The notes under the pieces are model-generated. The model was not told where the DNA came from. It did not search any database and was given only the letters and a program-made list of their open reading frames with translations. Source: Desulfococcus multivorans (GTDB lineage: Bacteria; Desulfobacterota; Desulfobacteria; Desulfobacterales; Desulfococcaceae). From it: 64,000 nucleotides of DNA. Every line of letters starts with the position of its first letter. Positions within the stretch are counted from its first letter, which is position 1. This document shows, piece after piece, positions 19,035-28,882 of this stretch. A program made the translations under genes and the position numbers. Where the stretch lies: NCBI RefSeq assembly GCF_001854245.1, contig NZ_CP015381.1, positions 3,321,001 to 3,385,000 of the forward strand, in the 5' to 3' direction.

Positions 19035-19574
19035 TTATTTTGCGCCGGTCTTCCCGGCCTTGCGCTGAATCTTTTCCTGAGCGTATTTGATGCCCTTGCC
19101 CTTGTAGGGCTCCGGGGGTCTCAGGCGTCGAATGGATGCAGCCATTTGTCCAAGCGCTTCCTTATCGATGCCTGAAAGTTTGATCGTGTTGTTCCGGTCG
19201 ACTTCGGCGGAGATCCCCTTGGGTATCTCGAAGTTGATGGGGTGGGAATAGCCAAGGTTCAGCACGATCTGATTTCCGCTCACCTCCGCGCGATATCCGA
19301 TGCCGTTGATCTCGAGGATTCTCTCGAATCCGGCGCTCACCCCGGTCACCATGTTGGAAACGAGGCTTCGGGTCAACCCCTGGATCGCCCGAATTTCACG
19401 CGTATCCTTCTCCATGGTCACATGGATCTCGTTGTCTTGAACATCCAGGTTCACCGCATCGTGAATCGTCCGAGTCAGCTTGCCCTTTTCACCTTCAACG
19501 CTGATCATTCCGTCTTTATAGGATACCTTCGTTTTGCTTGGTATCGGAATCGGTTTTTTACCTACTCGAGACAT
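19035..19574 (-). CDS. rplF: 50S ribosomal protein L6
   Basis: 179 residues, MSRVGKKPIPIPSKTKVSYK start, two alpha/beta domains and the L6 signature RLRPPEPYKGKGIKYAQEKI with a basic C-terminal KAGKTGAK. Binds 23S rRNA near the factor-binding centre. Confidence 0.98.
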   Translation of the reverse strand: MSRVGKKPIPIPSKTKVSYKDGMISVEGEKGKLTRTIHDAVNLDVQDNEIHVTMEKDTREIRAIQGLTRSLVSNMVTGVSAGFERILEINGIGYRAEVSGNQIVLNLGYSHPINFEIPKGISAEVDRNNTIKLSGIDKEALGQMAASIRRLRPPEPYKGKGIKYAQEKIQRKAGKTGAK

Positions 19575-19589
19575 CTGTCACTCCTCTTC

Positions 19590-19988
19590 CTACCAGACCC
19601 TGCAGAGGATCTCGCCCCCTACGTTTTCCTTACGGGCCTGCTGGTCGGTCATGATCCCCTTGGATGTGGACAAAATGGCAATACCTGTGCCGTTAAAAAA
19701 GGGCTTGATATCCTTACCCTTCACGTAAACCCGCCTGCTCGGCTTGCTGACGCGCTCTATCTGGTAGATGGCATTTTCGGAATCCGAACCATATTTCAGA
19801 TAAACCCGAAGGACACCCTGTTTGTTGTCTTTTATGAACTTGTAGTTCTTGATATAGCCTTCGTTTCGCATCACCTTGGCCAGTTCGACCTTCATGTTCG
19901 AGCCGGGGATGTCGACACTCTTCAGCTTCGCCCTCCCGGCATTCCGGATTCGGGTCAGCATGTCCGCTATTGGATCGCTAATCGTCAT
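19590..19988 (-). CDS. rpsH: 30S ribosomal protein S8
   Basis: 132 residues. [20 protein letters not shown] at the N-terminus and the C-terminal signature [20 protein letters not shown] are canonical. Primary 16S rRNA binder; in E. coli it also represses spc mRNA at rplE, but no such site was traced here. Confidence 0.98.
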   Translation of the reverse strand: MTISDPIADMLTRIRNAGRAKLKSVDIPGSNMKVELAKVMRNEGYIKNYKFIKDNKQGVLRVYLKYGSDSENAIYQIERVSKPSRRVYVKGKDIKPFFNGTGIAILSTSKGIMTDQQARKENVGGEILCRVW

Positions 19989-20018
19989 TATCGTTGCTCC
20001 TTGCCCTGATGTATCCGT

Positions 20019-20204
20019 CTACCAACTCGACTTTATAACGCCGGGGAGTTTACCTTGCGAAGCGAGATTCCGAAAACAGATACGACAGATCCCAAACTTT
20101 CTGATGAACGCTCTCGGCCGACCGCACATCGGACACCTGTTGTACGCCCGTACCTTGAATTTCGGCGTTCTCGTTGCCTTCGTTCTCAGTGCTTTCCTTG
20201 CCAA
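20019..20204 (-). CDS. rpsN: 30S ribosomal protein S14, zinc-binding type Z (TTG start)
   Basis: 61 residues: short S14 with four zinc cysteines (CPMCGRP and CRICF). The start at 20204 is TTG, chosen because AAGGAGG lies 5 bases upstream and the first residues MARKALR match the family; the longer open frame (to 20267) runs into rplE. The RBS and start block is the same as that of rpsD. Confidence 0.95.
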   Translation of the reverse strand: MARKALRTKATRTPKFKVRAYNRCPMCGRPRAFIRKFGICRICFRNLASQGKLPGVIKSSW

Positions 20205-20214
20205 ATTTTCCTCC

Positions 20215-20754
20215 TTAATTCCTGAACGGCATCCCCAAGAGCTTAAGCAGTGCCTTTCCTTCTTCATCGGTCTCGGCTGTCGTAACGACCGAAATGTTCA
20301 GGCCCTTGATCTTGTCGATCTTGTCATAGTCTATTTCCGGAAAAATGATGTGCTCCCGGATGCCCAGGGAGTAATTCCCCTTTCCGTCGAAAGCCTTCCC
20401 GGAGATACCCCTGAAGTCCCGAACACGCGGCAAGGCGATATTCACCAATTTGCTGAAAAAATCATACATCCGATCACGGCGAAGGGTCACCCGGCAGCCG
20501 ATGGGCATGCCTTCCCGCAGCTTGAAAGCGGCGATGGACTTCTTGGCGCGCGTAACGACCGGTTGCTGTCCGGCGATCATCCTGAGTTCCTCGACGGCGG
20601 AGTCGATCAATTTGATATTGTGGATCGCTTCTCCCAACCCCATGTTGAGCACAATCTTGGTCAGCTTCGGCACCTGCATGATGTTTTTGTACTCGAAGGT
20701 CTCGATCAACTCGGGAACGATCTTTTCCTCATAAGTTTTTTTTAAACTATCCAT
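20215..20754 (-). CDS. rplE: 50S ribosomal protein L5
   Basis: 179 residues from [11 protein letters not shown], with GGAGGG upstream fixing the start. Motifs [11 protein letters not shown] and [20 protein letters not shown] are typical. Binds 5S rRNA and contacts S13 across the subunit bridge. Ends 11 bases before the rpsN start. Confidence 0.98.
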   Translation of the reverse strand: MDSLKKTYEEKIVPELIETFEYKNIMQVPKLTKIVLNMGLGEAIHNIKLIDSAVEELRMIAGQQPVVTRAKKSIAAFKLREGMPIGCRVTLRRDRMYDFFSKLVNIALPRVRDFRGISGKAFDGKGNYSLGIREHIIFPEIDYDKIDKIKGLNISVVTTAETDEEGKALLKLLGMPFRN

Positions 20755-20775
20755 CACTACCCTCCAACACAAGCC

Positions 20776-21108
20776 CTATGCGTCCAACACCTCATCGCAT
20801 TTTGCACAAACGCGCACCTTTTTGCCGTCCTCGAGCTGCCGCATCCTGATACGGGAAGGCGACATGCACTTGTTGCACATCAACATGACGTTCGTCCAGT
20901 GAATCGGCGCCTCGGTCTCGATGATGCCGCCCTGTCTGTTCTGTGCGCTGGGTCTTGTGTGGCGCTTTACGATATTGATGTTTTCGACAAGAACCCGATT
21001 CTTCTTGTTGATCACCTTCAGCACTTTGCCGATCTTCCCCTTGTCCTTGCCGGTGATGATTTTAACTTTATCGTCCTTCTTGACGTGGCATTTATTCGTG
21101 TTTTTCAT
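20776..21108 (-). CDS. rplX: 50S ribosomal protein L24
   Basis: 110 residues with the KOW motif (VKKDDKVKIITGKDKGKIGK) and the C-terminal zinc-like pair CNKC...CAKC, found in many bacterial L24 proteins. An assembly initiator protein for the 50S subunit. Confidence 0.97.
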   Translation of the reverse strand: MKNTNKCHVKKDDKVKIITGKDKGKIGKVLKVINKKNRVLVENINIVKRHTRPSAQNRQGGIIETEAPIHWTNVMLMCNKCMSPSRIRMRQLEDGKKVRVCAKCDEVLDA

Positions 21109-21142
21109 TCTTCATTTCTCCACAGGGCAAACCGAGATGAAA

Positions 21143-21511
21143 CTATAATACCTCTGGAGCCAGTGAAATAATTTTCATAAACCGTTTCGCTCGGAGTTCT
21201 CTTGCCACAGGTCCGAAGATACGTGTTCCAACGGGCTCCTTGGCCGCATTGATCAGCACGGCGGAATTGTCGTCGAATCGGATGTAGGATCCGTCCGGAC
21301 GCTTGATTTCCTTCTTGGTCCGAACCACCACCGCTTTCAGGACTTCCCCTTTTTTGACCTTTGCATTGGGTATGGCCTCCTTGACGGTCACCACGATGAT
21401 ATCGCCGATGCTGGCATACCGTCTTCTGGAACCACCGAGGACTTTGATACAGTATAGAACTTTGGCTCCGGAGTTATCCGCTACCGTCAGTCTAGATTCT
21501 GCCTGAATCAT
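21143..21511 (-). CDS. rplN: 50S ribosomal protein L14
   Basis: 122 residues, [20 protein letters not shown] and the C-terminal [20 protein letters not shown]. Full length and highly conserved; forms an intersubunit bridge. Confidence 0.98.
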   Translation of the reverse strand: MIQAESRLTVADNSGAKVLYCIKVLGGSRRRYASIGDIIVVTVKEAIPNAKVKKGEVLKAVVVRTKKEIKRPDGSYIRFDDNSAVLINAAKEPVGTRIFGPVARELRAKRFMKIISLAPEVL

Positions 21512-21530
21512 TCTAATTTTCCTTTATGTA

Positions 21531-21788
21531 TCAAACAGCTTTTTCGAGTATTTGGCTTACTCGCCATCGCTTGGTTTTGCTGAGCGGCCTGGACTCGGTG
21601 ATCATCACCTTATCCCCCACCTGGCAGACGTTAGCCTCGTCGTGGGCTGCAAACTTGGCCCGCCTACGAATGTATTTTTGGTAAAGTCGATGCTTCACCA
21701 ACCGTTCGACCTGGACGACGACGGTTTTATCCATCTTGTTGCTGACGATCGTCCCGGTCAACTGTCGTTTCATTCCTCGCTTTTTCAT
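21531..21788 (-). CDS. rpsQ: 30S ribosomal protein S17
   Basis: 85 residues, OB fold with LTGTIVSNKMDKTVVVQVER and CQVGDKVMITESRPLSKTKR. Standard S10-operon end position. Confidence 0.97.
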   Translation of the reverse strand: MKKRGMKRQLTGTIVSNKMDKTVVVQVERLVKHRLYQKYIRRRAKFAAHDEANVCQVGDKVMITESRPLSKTKRWRVSQILEKAV

Positions 21789-21801
21789 AGCTATTCTTTA
21801 T

Positions 21802-22002
21802 CTATATGTTTTTGCGTTCAGTCTCTTTGATAATCGTCATGACTCTAGCCAGACCACGCTTGGTGGATTTGATCTTCTGCGTGTTTTCAAGCTGACCCAC
21901 ACCATGCTGAAAGCGCAGGTTGAAGAGCTCTTCGTAGAGGTCGTTCGCCTTCTGGCGCATTTCCTCGGGGCTCAGCTCTCTAATCTCACTTGCCTTCATC
22001 AC
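21802..22002 (-). CDS. rpmC: 50S ribosomal protein L29
   Basis: 66 residues, two-helix protein with [20 protein letters not shown] and [20 protein letters not shown]. Start overlaps the rplP stop by 4 bases. Sits at the peptide-exit tunnel. Confidence 0.97.
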   Translation of the reverse strand: MMKASEIRELSPEEMRQKANDLYEELFNLRFQHGVGQLENTQKIKSTKRGLARVMTIIKETERKNI

Positions 22003-22412
22003 ACATCCCCTCTTTCAACAAATTTGGTCTTGATGGGAAGCTTGTGGGCGGCCAGCCGAAGGGCCTCTTTGGCCAGTTCCACCGGGACGCCCTCCATTTC
22101 GTAAAGGATTCTGCCGGGACGAATGACGGCCACCCAACCTTCAGGTGCGCCTTTACCCTTTCCCATTCGTACTTCGGCGGGCTTTTTGGTGAAAGGTTTG
22201 TCGGGAAAAATCCGAATCCACATCTTTCCGCCCCTCTTGACATGGCGGGTCATGGCGATACGCGCGGCCTCGATCTGCTTGGAGCTGATGGTGCCGCACT
22301 CCATCGCCTGCAGACCGAACTCGCCAAAAGCCAAGTCGCTGCCGCGCCAGGCGATCCCGCGCATTTTCCCTTTTTGTTGTTTTCGAAATTTTACCTTCTT
22401 AGGACTCAACAT
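21999..22412 (-). CDS. rplP: 50S ribosomal protein L16
   Basis: 137 residues, [20 protein letters not shown] and [20 protein letters not shown] are canonical. Includes the arginine (R82 region, [12 protein letters not shown]) that is hydroxylated in some bacteria. Binds near the A-site tRNA. Confidence 0.98.
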   Translation of the reverse strand: MLSPKKVKFRKQQKGKMRGIAWRGSDLAFGEFGLQAMECGTISSKQIEAARIAMTRHVKRGGKMWIRIFPDKPFTKKPAEVRMGKGKGAPEGWVAVIRPGRILYEMEGVPVELAKEALRLAAHKLPIKTKFVERGDV

Positions 22413-22444
22413 GTCCGTATCTCCTTAGCATGCTCACCGCTTGG

Positions 22445-23083
22445 CTATATCACATCCTTCTTCAAGATTTCGCCATTGAAAACAAATACCTTAATACCGA
22501 TGATGCCGTATGTCGTGTTGGCTTCCGTAAATCCGTAATCGATATCAGCCCTCAAGGTATGCAACGGAACGCGACCTTCACGGTACCATTCGGTCCTTGC
22601 CATTTCCGCACCGCCCAAGCGGCCTGCGCAGATGATCTTGACGCCTTTGGCTCCAAAACGCATCGCCGAGGAGACCCCCCGCTTCATCGCCCGCCGGAAG
22701 GCCACGCGTCTCTCGATCTGGGCGGCGACATTTTCGGCAACCAGCTGTGCATCGATTTCAGGTTTTCTGACCTCCTGGATGTCAATCAGGACCTCCTGGG
22801 TGATCATCTTCTCCAGTTCATTTTTGAGTTGTTCGATCTCGGAGCCCTTTTTGCCGATGACAATCCCCGGCCGTGCTGTATAAATTCGGAGTCTAACACG
22901 CTTGGAGGATCTTTCGATCTCTATTTTAGAAATCCCTGCGTGGTAAAGCTTCTTCTTTATAAACTTCCGGATTTTAAAGTCCTCTAGAATGTAATCCGCA
23001 TAGTTTTTCCCAGCATACCAGCGGGAGTCCCATGTCTTTACGATACCGAGTCTTAACCCAACAGGGTTTACTTTCTGGCCCAA
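22445..23083 (-). CDS. rpsC: 30S ribosomal protein S3
   Basis: 212 residues. N-terminal KH domain ([20 protein letters not shown]) and C-terminal S3 domain ([20 protein letters not shown]). Lines the mRNA entry channel. Standard S10-operon order after rplV. Confidence 0.98.
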   Translation of the reverse strand: MGQKVNPVGLRLGIVKTWDSRWYAGKNYADYILEDFKIRKFIKKKLYHAGISKIEIERSSKRVRLRIYTARPGIVIGKKGSEIEQLKNELEKMITQEVLIDIQEVRKPEIDAQLVAENVAAQIERRVAFRRAMKRGVSSAMRFGAKGVKIICAGRLGGAEMARTEWYREGRVPLHTLRADIDYGFTEANTTYGIIGIKVFVFNGEILKKDVI

Positions 23084-23099
23084 GCGTTTACCTCCTTAT

Positions 23100-23435
23100 C
23101 TACGCCATTTCCTCTAAAATTACAGTGATGTGACTGGTCCGCTTGAATATTTGCGTCCCCCTGCCGCGTGCCCTGGCGTGAAAGCGCTTCAACATGGGCC
23201 CCTGGTCGGCGATTACGTTTTTAATTATCAACGCGTCAACATCAATCCCCAAATTCTCATCCGCATTCGCCACCGCTGAACGGATTACCTTTGCAACAAT
23301 CCCTGCGGTCTTTTGCGGCATAAATTTGAGAGTACTCAGTCCGCGTTCAACCGGCTGCCCTTTGACGGCATCAACGATTGATCGTACTTTCTGCGGCGAA
23401 GTACGCACATATCTTAATACAGCTTTGACCTCCAT
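23100..23435 (-). CDS. rplV: 50S ribosomal protein L22
   Basis: 111 residues; [20 protein letters not shown] at the start and the tunnel-lining loop [20 protein letters not shown]. Its loop narrows the exit tunnel and is a macrolide-resistance site; no insertion is apparent. Confidence 0.97.
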   Translation of the reverse strand: MEVKAVLRYVRTSPQKVRSIVDAVKGQPVERGLSTLKFMPQKTAGIVAKVIRSAVANADENLGIDVDALIIKNVIADQGPMLKRFHARARGRGTQIFKRTSHITVILEEMA

Positions 23436-23462
23436 TACGACATACCCTTTTCCCAGAATGGA

Positions 23463-23744
23463 CTACTTTTTCAATTTAGATTTCTTATCACCGGCGTGAC
23501 CGTAGAATGTACGCGTAGGCGAAAATTCACCCAGCTTGTGCCCCACCATGTTTTCCGTCACGAACACCGGGATAAATTTTTTCCCGTTGTGAACCGCCAG
23601 CGTGGTGCCAACCATCTCAGGGATGATTGTCGAACGCCGGGACCACGTTTTGATCACCTTGTTACTGCGGGTCTCCTGGGCCACCAACACCTTGTTCATG
23701 AGTTTGGCATCAATGTATGGACCTTTTTTTAACGACCGTGGCAT
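23463..23744 (-). CDS. rpsS: 30S ribosomal protein S19
   Basis: 93 residues, [20 protein letters not shown] and the C-terminal [20 protein letters not shown]. Full length; in the standard order between rplB and rplV. Confidence 0.98.
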   Translation of the reverse strand: MPRSLKKGPYIDAKLMNKVLVAQETRSNKVIKTWSRRSTIIPEMVGTTLAVHNGKKFIPVFVTENMVGHKLGEFSPTRTFYGHAGDKKSKLKK

Positions 23745-23798
23745 AAGCCTCTCCTACACTTGCAGACAACCTGACATTCAGGTCAGGCTTGCACGCTT

Positions 23799-24626
23799 TT
23801 ATTTTTTCGTACGCCTTTTGACAATATATCGATCGGTCCGTTTGTTTTTACGTGTCCGATAACCCTTCGTCGGAATACCCCACGGCGTGCACGGATGGCG
23901 GCCGCCGGAGGAGCGACCTTCGCCGCCGCCCATGGGATGGTCCACCGGGTTCATGGCCACGCCCCGGACCTTGGGTCGACTACCCAGCCAACGTTTACGG
24001 CCGGCTTTGCCCAAAGCGATGTTCTCGCTCACAACGTTCCCCACCTGGCCGATGGTGGCCTGGCAGGTCAACAAAACCATCCGAACTTCGCCCGAGGGCA
24101 ATTTGATCTGGGCGTAACGATCTTCCTTGGCCATAAGCTGGGCAAAAGTTCCGGCGCTTCTGACGATCTGACCGCCTTTTCCCACCCGCAACTCGATATT
24201 ATGGATCAACGTACCCAGTGGTATGTTCTTTATCGGCAGCGTGTTGCCGGGCTTGATGTCGGCTTCGGGCCCGGACATGACCTGATCGCCTACGGCGAGA
24301 TTCACCGGCGCAAGAATGTATCGTTTTTCACCATCCGCATAATAGAGAAGCGCGATTCTTGCGCTTCGGTTGGGATCGTATTCGATGGATGCGACCTTTG
24401 CGGGAATGCCGATCTTGTCTCGTTTGAAATCGATGACGCGATAGTGGCGTTTGTGCCCACCGCCGCGATGCCTGCACGTAATCCGGCCGTTGGTATTTCG
24501 ACCACCCTGTTTCTTGAGAACCCGAAGCAGACTCTTTTCAGGCTCTTTCCGGGTGATCTCCTCGAAGGTAGAATATTCCTGGAACCTACGACCGGGAGAT
24601 GTCGGTTTTATCCTCTTAACTGCCAT
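23799..24626 (-). CDS. rplB: 50S ribosomal protein L2
   Basis: 275 residues. Contains the RNA-binding OB and SH3-like domains and the conserved catalytic-centre loop [20 protein letters not shown] with the histidine important for peptidyl transfer. Ends in the basic tail [14 protein letters not shown]. Confidence 0.98.
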   Translation of the reverse strand: MAVKRIKPTSPGRRFQEYSTFEEITRKEPEKSLLRVLKKQGGRNTNGRITCRHRGGGHKRHYRVIDFKRDKIGIPAKVASIEYDPNRSARIALLYYADGEKRYILAPVNLAVGDQVMSGPEADIKPGNTLPIKNIPLGTLIHNIELRVGKGGQIVRSAGTFAQLMAKEDRYAQIKLPSGEVRMVLLTCQATIGQVGNVVSENIALGKAGRKRWLGSRPKVRGVAMNPVDHPMGGGEGRSSGGRHPCTPWGIPTKGYRTRKNKRTDRYIVKRRTKK

Positions 24627-24641
24627 TACAACTCCTAAATG

Positions 24642-24932
24642 TTAAACGCCTTCAAAAAAGTCAATCCGTTCTCCGGGCATCAGTGTGACTACCGCCTTTT
24701 TCCAGTCTTTTCGCTTCCCGACAATCCGGCCTCTCTGCTTGACCTTGCCTTTGACGTGCATGGTCCGAACACCGGCGACGCGGACGCTGAAAATCTTTTC
24801 GATAGCCTTTTTGATCTCCACACGGTTTGCTCTGGGGTTCACCTCGAACGAAAATTGATTGTTGAGTTCTTTTTGATTCGTCGTCTTTTCCGTCACCAGA
24901 GGGCGTATAATCTGATTGTAATAGTTGTTCAT
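24642..24932 (-). CDS. rplW: 50S ribosomal protein L23
   Basis: 96 residues with [20 protein letters not shown] and [20 protein letters not shown]. Docking site of signal recognition particle and trigger factor at the tunnel exit. Overlaps the end of rplD by 4 bases. Confidence 0.97.
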   Translation of the reverse strand: MNNYYNQIIRPLVTEKTTNQKELNNQFSFEVNPRANRVEIKKAIEKIFSVRVAGVRTMHVKGKVKQRGRIVGKRKDWKKAVVTLMPGERIDFFEGV

Positions 24933-25552
24933 GCGGAGAGCCTCCCTTCAATCGCTTTTACGGCGGGCTCAAGCAGGATAATATCCCTGTATTTCAAGAT
25001 ATCATAGACATTGAGCCCTTCGACCTTGATCACCTTGACATTGGGAAGGTTCCGGGAGGAAAGAACGAGTTTTTCATCCGCCGCATCGGTCACCAGCAAG
25101 ACATTGCTCTTGTTCAGTGCGCGGATCACCTCGGCAAACGCCTTGGTCTTGATTCGATCCAGCTCCAGTTGATCCACCACCGTCAGTTCATTTTCCTGAA
25201 GTTTGCTGGAAAGCGCCATCTTCAGCGCCATGCGCCTGACCTTCTTGGGGACCTTGTAGGCATAAGATTTGGGTGAAGGGCCAAAGACGACACCGCCGCC
25301 TCTCAACAACGGCGATTTGATGTTTCCCCGTCGCGCCCGACCGGTTCCCTTCTGGCGAAAAAGTTTTTTGGTGCTTCCGGCGACATCTCCGCGGCGCTTG
25401 ACCGATGCGCTCCCCGACCGCCGGGAGGCCAACTGCATGGTGACCACCTCATGGAGAACGCCGGGCTTCACGGGAACGCTGAATATCTCATCTGAAAGCT
25501 CTACCTGAGAAACCTTTTCACCCTTGCTGTTCAGAACATCTACAACTGCCAT
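24929..25552 (-). CDS. rplD: 50S ribosomal protein L4
   Basis: 207 residues from the ATG at 25552 ([12 protein letters not shown]), preceded by GAGG; the longer open frame adds 22 basic residues unlike L4. The tunnel loop [20 protein letters not shown] is intact. In E. coli L4 also represses the S10 operon; the distant rpsJ leader here shows no obvious copy of that element. Confidence 0.97.
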   Translation of the reverse strand: MAVVDVLNSKGEKVSQVELSDEIFSVPVKPGVLHEVVTMQLASRRSGSASVKRRGDVAGSTKKLFRQKGTGRARRGNIKSPLLRGGGVVFGPSPKSYAYKVPKKVRRMALKMALSSKLQENELTVVDQLELDRIKTKAFAEVIRALNKSNVLLVTDAADEKLVLSSRNLPNVKVIKVEGLNVYDILKYRDIILLEPAVKAIEGRLSA

Positions 25553-25624
25553 AACGAACCTCGCCGACCCCTTACTTGACCGCTCCCTCGTTGAGGATCG
25601 GCCTTCGCGGGGCCTCACGCGATA

Positions 25625-26257
25625 TTATTTCGCGAATTTAGTTTTTCTCACCATAACAAGCCCGGACTTCGATCCGGGAACCGCGCCCTTAAGCAGTACC
25701 AGATTGTCATCCATCCGAATATCGACAATCTCAAGGTTTCTGACGGTCTGTTTCTCGTTTCCGTAGGCCCCGGGCATCCGCTTTCCCTTGGTCACACGGG
25801 CCGGCCACGCGCTGCATCCGATGGAGCCCGGGATGCGGTGACTATGACTTCCGTGGGTTTTTTTGCCCCCGGAAAATCCGTGACGACGCATAACGCCGGA
25901 AAATCCTCGCCCCTTGGTCTTTCCGATGACGTCCACCTTCTCACCGACATGGAAGATATCCGCCGTGATAACCTGACCGGGGGTGAACTCCTCAGGATTG
26001 TCTACCGGCACCTCACGCAGGGCTGCCGTAGACGTGAGATTGCTTTTTTTCAAATGTCCCTTGACCGGCTTTGTAACGCGTTTTTCTTTTCGCTCTCCAA
26101 ACGAAAGCTGAAGCGATTCGTAGCCGTCCGTCGACTTGGTTTTCACTTGGGCAACCGTGCAGGGGCCGACCTGCACAACCGTTACCGGGATCTGCTTGCC
26201 TTCCGGCGAATAGACGGTACTCATGCCCAATTTCTTTCCAATCAATCCTTTACACAT
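25625..26257 (-). CDS. rplC: 50S ribosomal protein L3
   Basis: 210 residues. [20 protein letters not shown] start and [20 protein letters not shown], which carries the conserved Gln/His region near the peptidyl-transferase centre. Early assembly protein. Confidence 0.98.
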   Translation of the reverse strand: MCKGLIGKKLGMSTVYSPEGKQIPVTVVQVGPCTVAQVKTKSTDGYESLQLSFGERKEKRVTKPVKGHLKKSNLTSTAALREVPVDNPEEFTPGQVITADIFHVGEKVDVIGKTKGRGFSGVMRRHGFSGGKKTHGSHSHRIPGSIGCSAWPARVTKGKRMPGAYGNEKQTVRNLEIVDIRMDDNLVLLKGAVPGSKSGLVMVRKTKFAK

Positions 26258-26281
26258 CGCTCTATCTCTCCTGTCGTCCTG

Positions 26282-26593
26282 CTACAGCTTGATCTCCACA
26301 TCCACTCCCGGAGAAAGATCGAGCTTCATAAGGGCGTCGACCGTCTGTTGGGTAGGATCAAGGATATCCAGCAGTCGTTTGTGGGTTCTCATCTCAAACT
26401 GCTCACGAGATTTTTTATCGATGTGAGGGGATCTGAGCACGCAATACTTGTTGATTGTGGTCGGCAACGGAATCGGCCCGACGACCTTGGCACCTGTTTT
26501 GTTGGCGGTATCGACGATATCCGCCGATGACTGGTCCAGCAGCTTGTGGTCGTAGGCTTTCAGCCGTATCCTGATCTTCGTATTCATTATCAT
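26282..26593 (-). CDS. rpsJ: 30S ribosomal protein S10
   Basis: Up to 103 residues; [20 protein letters not shown] is canonical S10. The first ATG at 26593 gives an extra Met-Ile; the ATG two codons later (26587) matches homologues better, and neither has a strong Shine-Dalgarno. S10 doubles as NusE in antitermination. It starts the S10 group directly after tuf, only 18 bases downstream. Confidence 0.97.
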   Translation of the reverse strand: MIMNTKIRIRLKAYDHKLLDQSSADIVDTANKTGAKVVGPIPLPTTINKYCVLRSPHIDKKSREQFEMRTHKRLLDILDPTQQTVDALMKLDLSPGVDVEIKL

Positions 26594-26610
26594 AGCTTCA
26601 ATCGTCCTAA

Positions 26611-27804
26611 TTATTCGATAATTTCGCTCACGACACCGGCACCGACGGTACGGCCGCCTTCACGGACGGCAAACCGAAGTTCCTTCTCCATGGCGATCGG
26701 CGTAATCAACTCGCCGGTGATCTTCACATTGTCTCCCGGCATGACCATCTCGACGCCCTCGGGAAGCGACAGAATCCCCGTCACGTCCGTTGTCCGAAAA
26801 TAAAACTGGGGGCGATATCCGGTGAAAAACGGCGTATGGCGGCCGCCCTCCTCCTTGCTCAGAATGTACACCTCCGCCTCAAACTTCGTGTGCGGCGTGA
26901 TGCTCCCCGGCTTCGCAACTACCTGACCCCGCTCAACCTCGTCCCGCTTCGTCCCGCGAAGCAGCAACCCGACGTTGTCGCCCGCGCGACCCTCGTCCAG
27001 CAACTTCCGGAACATCTCCACACCCGTGCAAACCGTCTTCGCCGTCGGACGGATCCCCACGATCTCCACAGGTTCGTTCACCAGAATCTTCCCGCGCTCA
27101 ACACGACCCGTTACAACGGTCCCGCGTCCCGAAATACTGAACACGTCCTCGATGGGCATCAAAAACGGCTTGTCGATGTCCCGCTCCGGTTCCGGTATAT
27201 AGCTGTCGATCGCATCCAAAAGCTCAAAAATGCACTTCGCTTCCGCGCTGTCCGCATCATCCGATTCCAGCGCCTTCAATGCCGAACCCCGAATGATCGG
27301 CGTGTCGTCACCCGGAAACTCGTACTTGTCCAGAAGCTCCCGAAGCTCCAACTCCACCAGCTCGATCAATTCCTCGTCGTCAACCATGTCGCACTTGTTC
27401 AAAAACACCACGATCCGCGGCACCCCAACCTGGCGCGCCAGCAAAATATGCTCCCGCGTCTGCGGCATCGGACCGTCGTCGGCACCAACCACCAGAATCG
27501 CACCGTCCATCTGAGCCGCGCCCGTGATCATATTCTTGATGTAGTCCGCGTGACCCGGACAGTCCACATGCGCGTAATGGCGGCTATCCGTCTCGTACTC
27601 CACGTGCGACGTCGCAATCGTGATCCCGCGCTCCTTCTCCTCCGGCGCCTTGTCGATCTGGTCGAACGGGATAAAATTCGCCTTGCCCTTCAGCCCGCAC
27701 ATCTTCGTGATCGCCGCCGTCAACGTCGTCTTCCCGTGGTCGATATGACCGATCGTCCCCACATTCACATGCGGCTTTTTTCGTTCAAACTTTTCTTTCG
27801 CCAT
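26611..27804 (-). CDS. tuf: elongation factor Tu, copy 1 (str operon)
   Basis: 397 residues. GTPase motifs [16 protein letters not shown] and NKCD, then domains II and III; delivers aminoacyl-tRNA to the ribosome. The start at 27804 follows GGGGAGG; seven in-frame upstream codons are not conserved. It directly follows rpsG with no fusA between. The gene is nearly identical to the second copy at 41.4-42.6 kb (three silent differences plus a TAA/TAG stop difference). Confidence 0.98.
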   Translation of the reverse strand: MAKEKFERKKPHVNVGTIGHIDHGKTTLTAAITKMCGLKGKANFIPFDQIDKAPEEKERGITIATSHVEYETDSRHYAHVDCPGHADYIKNMITGAAQMDGAILVVGADDGPMPQTREHILLARQVGVPRIVVFLNKCDMVDDEELIELVELELRELLDKYEFPGDDTPIIRGSALKALESDDADSAEAKCIFELLDAIDSYIPEPERDIDKPFLMPIEDVFSISGRGTVVTGRVERGKILVNEPVEIVGIRPTAKTVCTGVEMFRKLLDEGRAGDNVGLLLRGTKRDEVERGQVVAKPGSITPHTKFEAEVYILSKEEGGRHTPFFTGYRPQFYFRTTDVTGILSLPEGVEMVMPGDNVKITGELITPIAMEKELRFAVREGGRTVGAGVVSEIIE

Positions 27805-27820
27805 CTTAATCGTCCTCCCC
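26612..27820. repeat. tuf repeat, copy 1 (1209 bp)
   Basis: Pairs with 41374-42582 in direct orientation. Line-by-line comparison shows only three differences, at 27106, 27472 and 27580 (41868, 42234 and 42342 in copy 2). Identity stops within the stop codon on one side and 16 bases upstream of the start on the other, so it covers the coding region plus the RBS. Confidence 0.95.
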
Positions 27821-27916
27821 TTCAAGCCGGGATTTTATTCTTGTCTCGCGTTTTCCACGAACGGCGGATGGGCCTGAATGCTGTCGGCTGATCCCCCCCA
27901 GCATCGAACCTGCCGA

Positions 27917-28387
27917 CTACCAGCGGAAATGCGCAAATGCCTTGTTGGCTTCGGCCATCTTGTGCGTATCTTCTCTCTTCTTGACGGTAGCACCTCGGTT
28001 ATTGGCGGCGTCCAGCAACTCCCCCGCCAACTTCTTGGACATTCCCTTTTCCGAGCGTTTCCGCGAAAAATCGATAATCCAACGGATCGCCAACGCCGTT
28101 CTGCGAGACGGCCGGATCTCCGTCGGAACCTGGTAGGTCGATCCGCCGACGCGCCGTGATTTGACCTCGATGGTCGGCTTGGCGTTTTCCATGGCGTTTT
28201 CGAACACCTTCAGCGGCGCCTCGTTGGTTTTTTCCCCAATAATGTCAAAAGCGTCGTAAAGGATTCTCTCCGCCACGCTTTTCTTGCCGTCGCGCATGAT
28301 GGATTTGACAAACCTTGCGACAAGCTTGCTGTCATACTTTGGATCCGGAACAATCACCCGCTCGGGAACTTCTCTTCTTCTTGGCAT
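27917..28387 (-). CDS. rpsG: 30S ribosomal protein S7
   Basis: 156 residues, [20 protein letters not shown] and [20 protein letters not shown] are canonical; C-terminal [12 protein letters not shown]. Primary 16S head binder. Follows rpsL; the expected fusA downstream is missing and tuf comes next. Confidence 0.98.
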   Translation of the reverse strand: MPRRREVPERVIVPDPKYDSKLVARFVKSIMRDGKKSVAERILYDAFDIIGEKTNEAPLKVFENAMENAKPTIEVKSRRVGGSTYQVPTEIRPSRRTALAIRWIIDFSRKRSEKGMSKKLAGELLDAANNRGATVKKREDTHKMAEANKAFAHFRW

Positions 28388-28409
28388 AGGTCACACCATT
28401 CTCACTGTG

Positions 28410-28781
28410 TTATTTGGGTTTCTTGGCACCATATTTGGACCGCCCCTGCTTCCGATCTTCCACGCCCAGTGTATCCAGGGTGCCCCGGACGATATGATAC
28501 CGCACACCAGGTAAGTCCTTGACGCGGCCGCCTCGAACCAGGACGACGGAGTGTTCCTGAAGATTGTGGCCGATACCCGGAATGTAAGCGCTCACTTCGA
28601 TCCCCGTGGTGAGCCGGACCCTGGCGACCTTCCGCAAGGCGGAGTTCGGCTTCTTGGGCGTCGAGGTGTACACGCGGGTGCAGACCCCTCTTTTCTGAGG
28701 CGCACCTTTTAAAGCCGGGGTACCGGTCTTTTTCTTAATTCGCTGTCTACCTTTTCGCACTAATTGGTTTATGGTCGGCAT
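28410..28781 (-). CDS. rpsL: 30S ribosomal protein S12
   Basis: 123 residues. The decoding loops [17 protein letters not shown] and [15 protein letters not shown] keep the lysines whose mutation gives streptomycin resistance, so the sequence is wild-type at those sites. First gene of the str group, with its own strong promoter in the gap after rpoC. Confidence 0.98.
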   Translation of the reverse strand: MPTINQLVRKGRQRIKKKTGTPALKGAPQKRGVCTRVYTSTPKKPNSALRKVARVRLTTGIEVSAYIPGIGHNLQEHSVVLVRGGRVKDLPGVRYHIVRGTLDTLGVEDRKQGRSKYGAKKPK

Positions 28782-28839
28782 AAAAACCCCTATCTCCTAA
28801 TCTAAATCACCATTTTTGTGATACATGACAAAATTCTTT

Positions 28840-28868
28840 TTTATATACATGTAAGGATTCTCTGTCAA
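28840..28868 (-). promoter_or_regulatory. sigma70 promoter upstream of rpsL
   Basis: On the minus strand TTGACA (28868-28863), 17-base spacer, TATAAA (28845-28840): a full -35 consensus and five of six bases at -10. It lies between the rpoC stop (28883) and rpsL (start 28781), so it can drive the str-S10-spc-alpha genes independently of rpoBC. Confidence 0.8.
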
Positions 28869-28882
28869 GAGATTTTCTCGTT

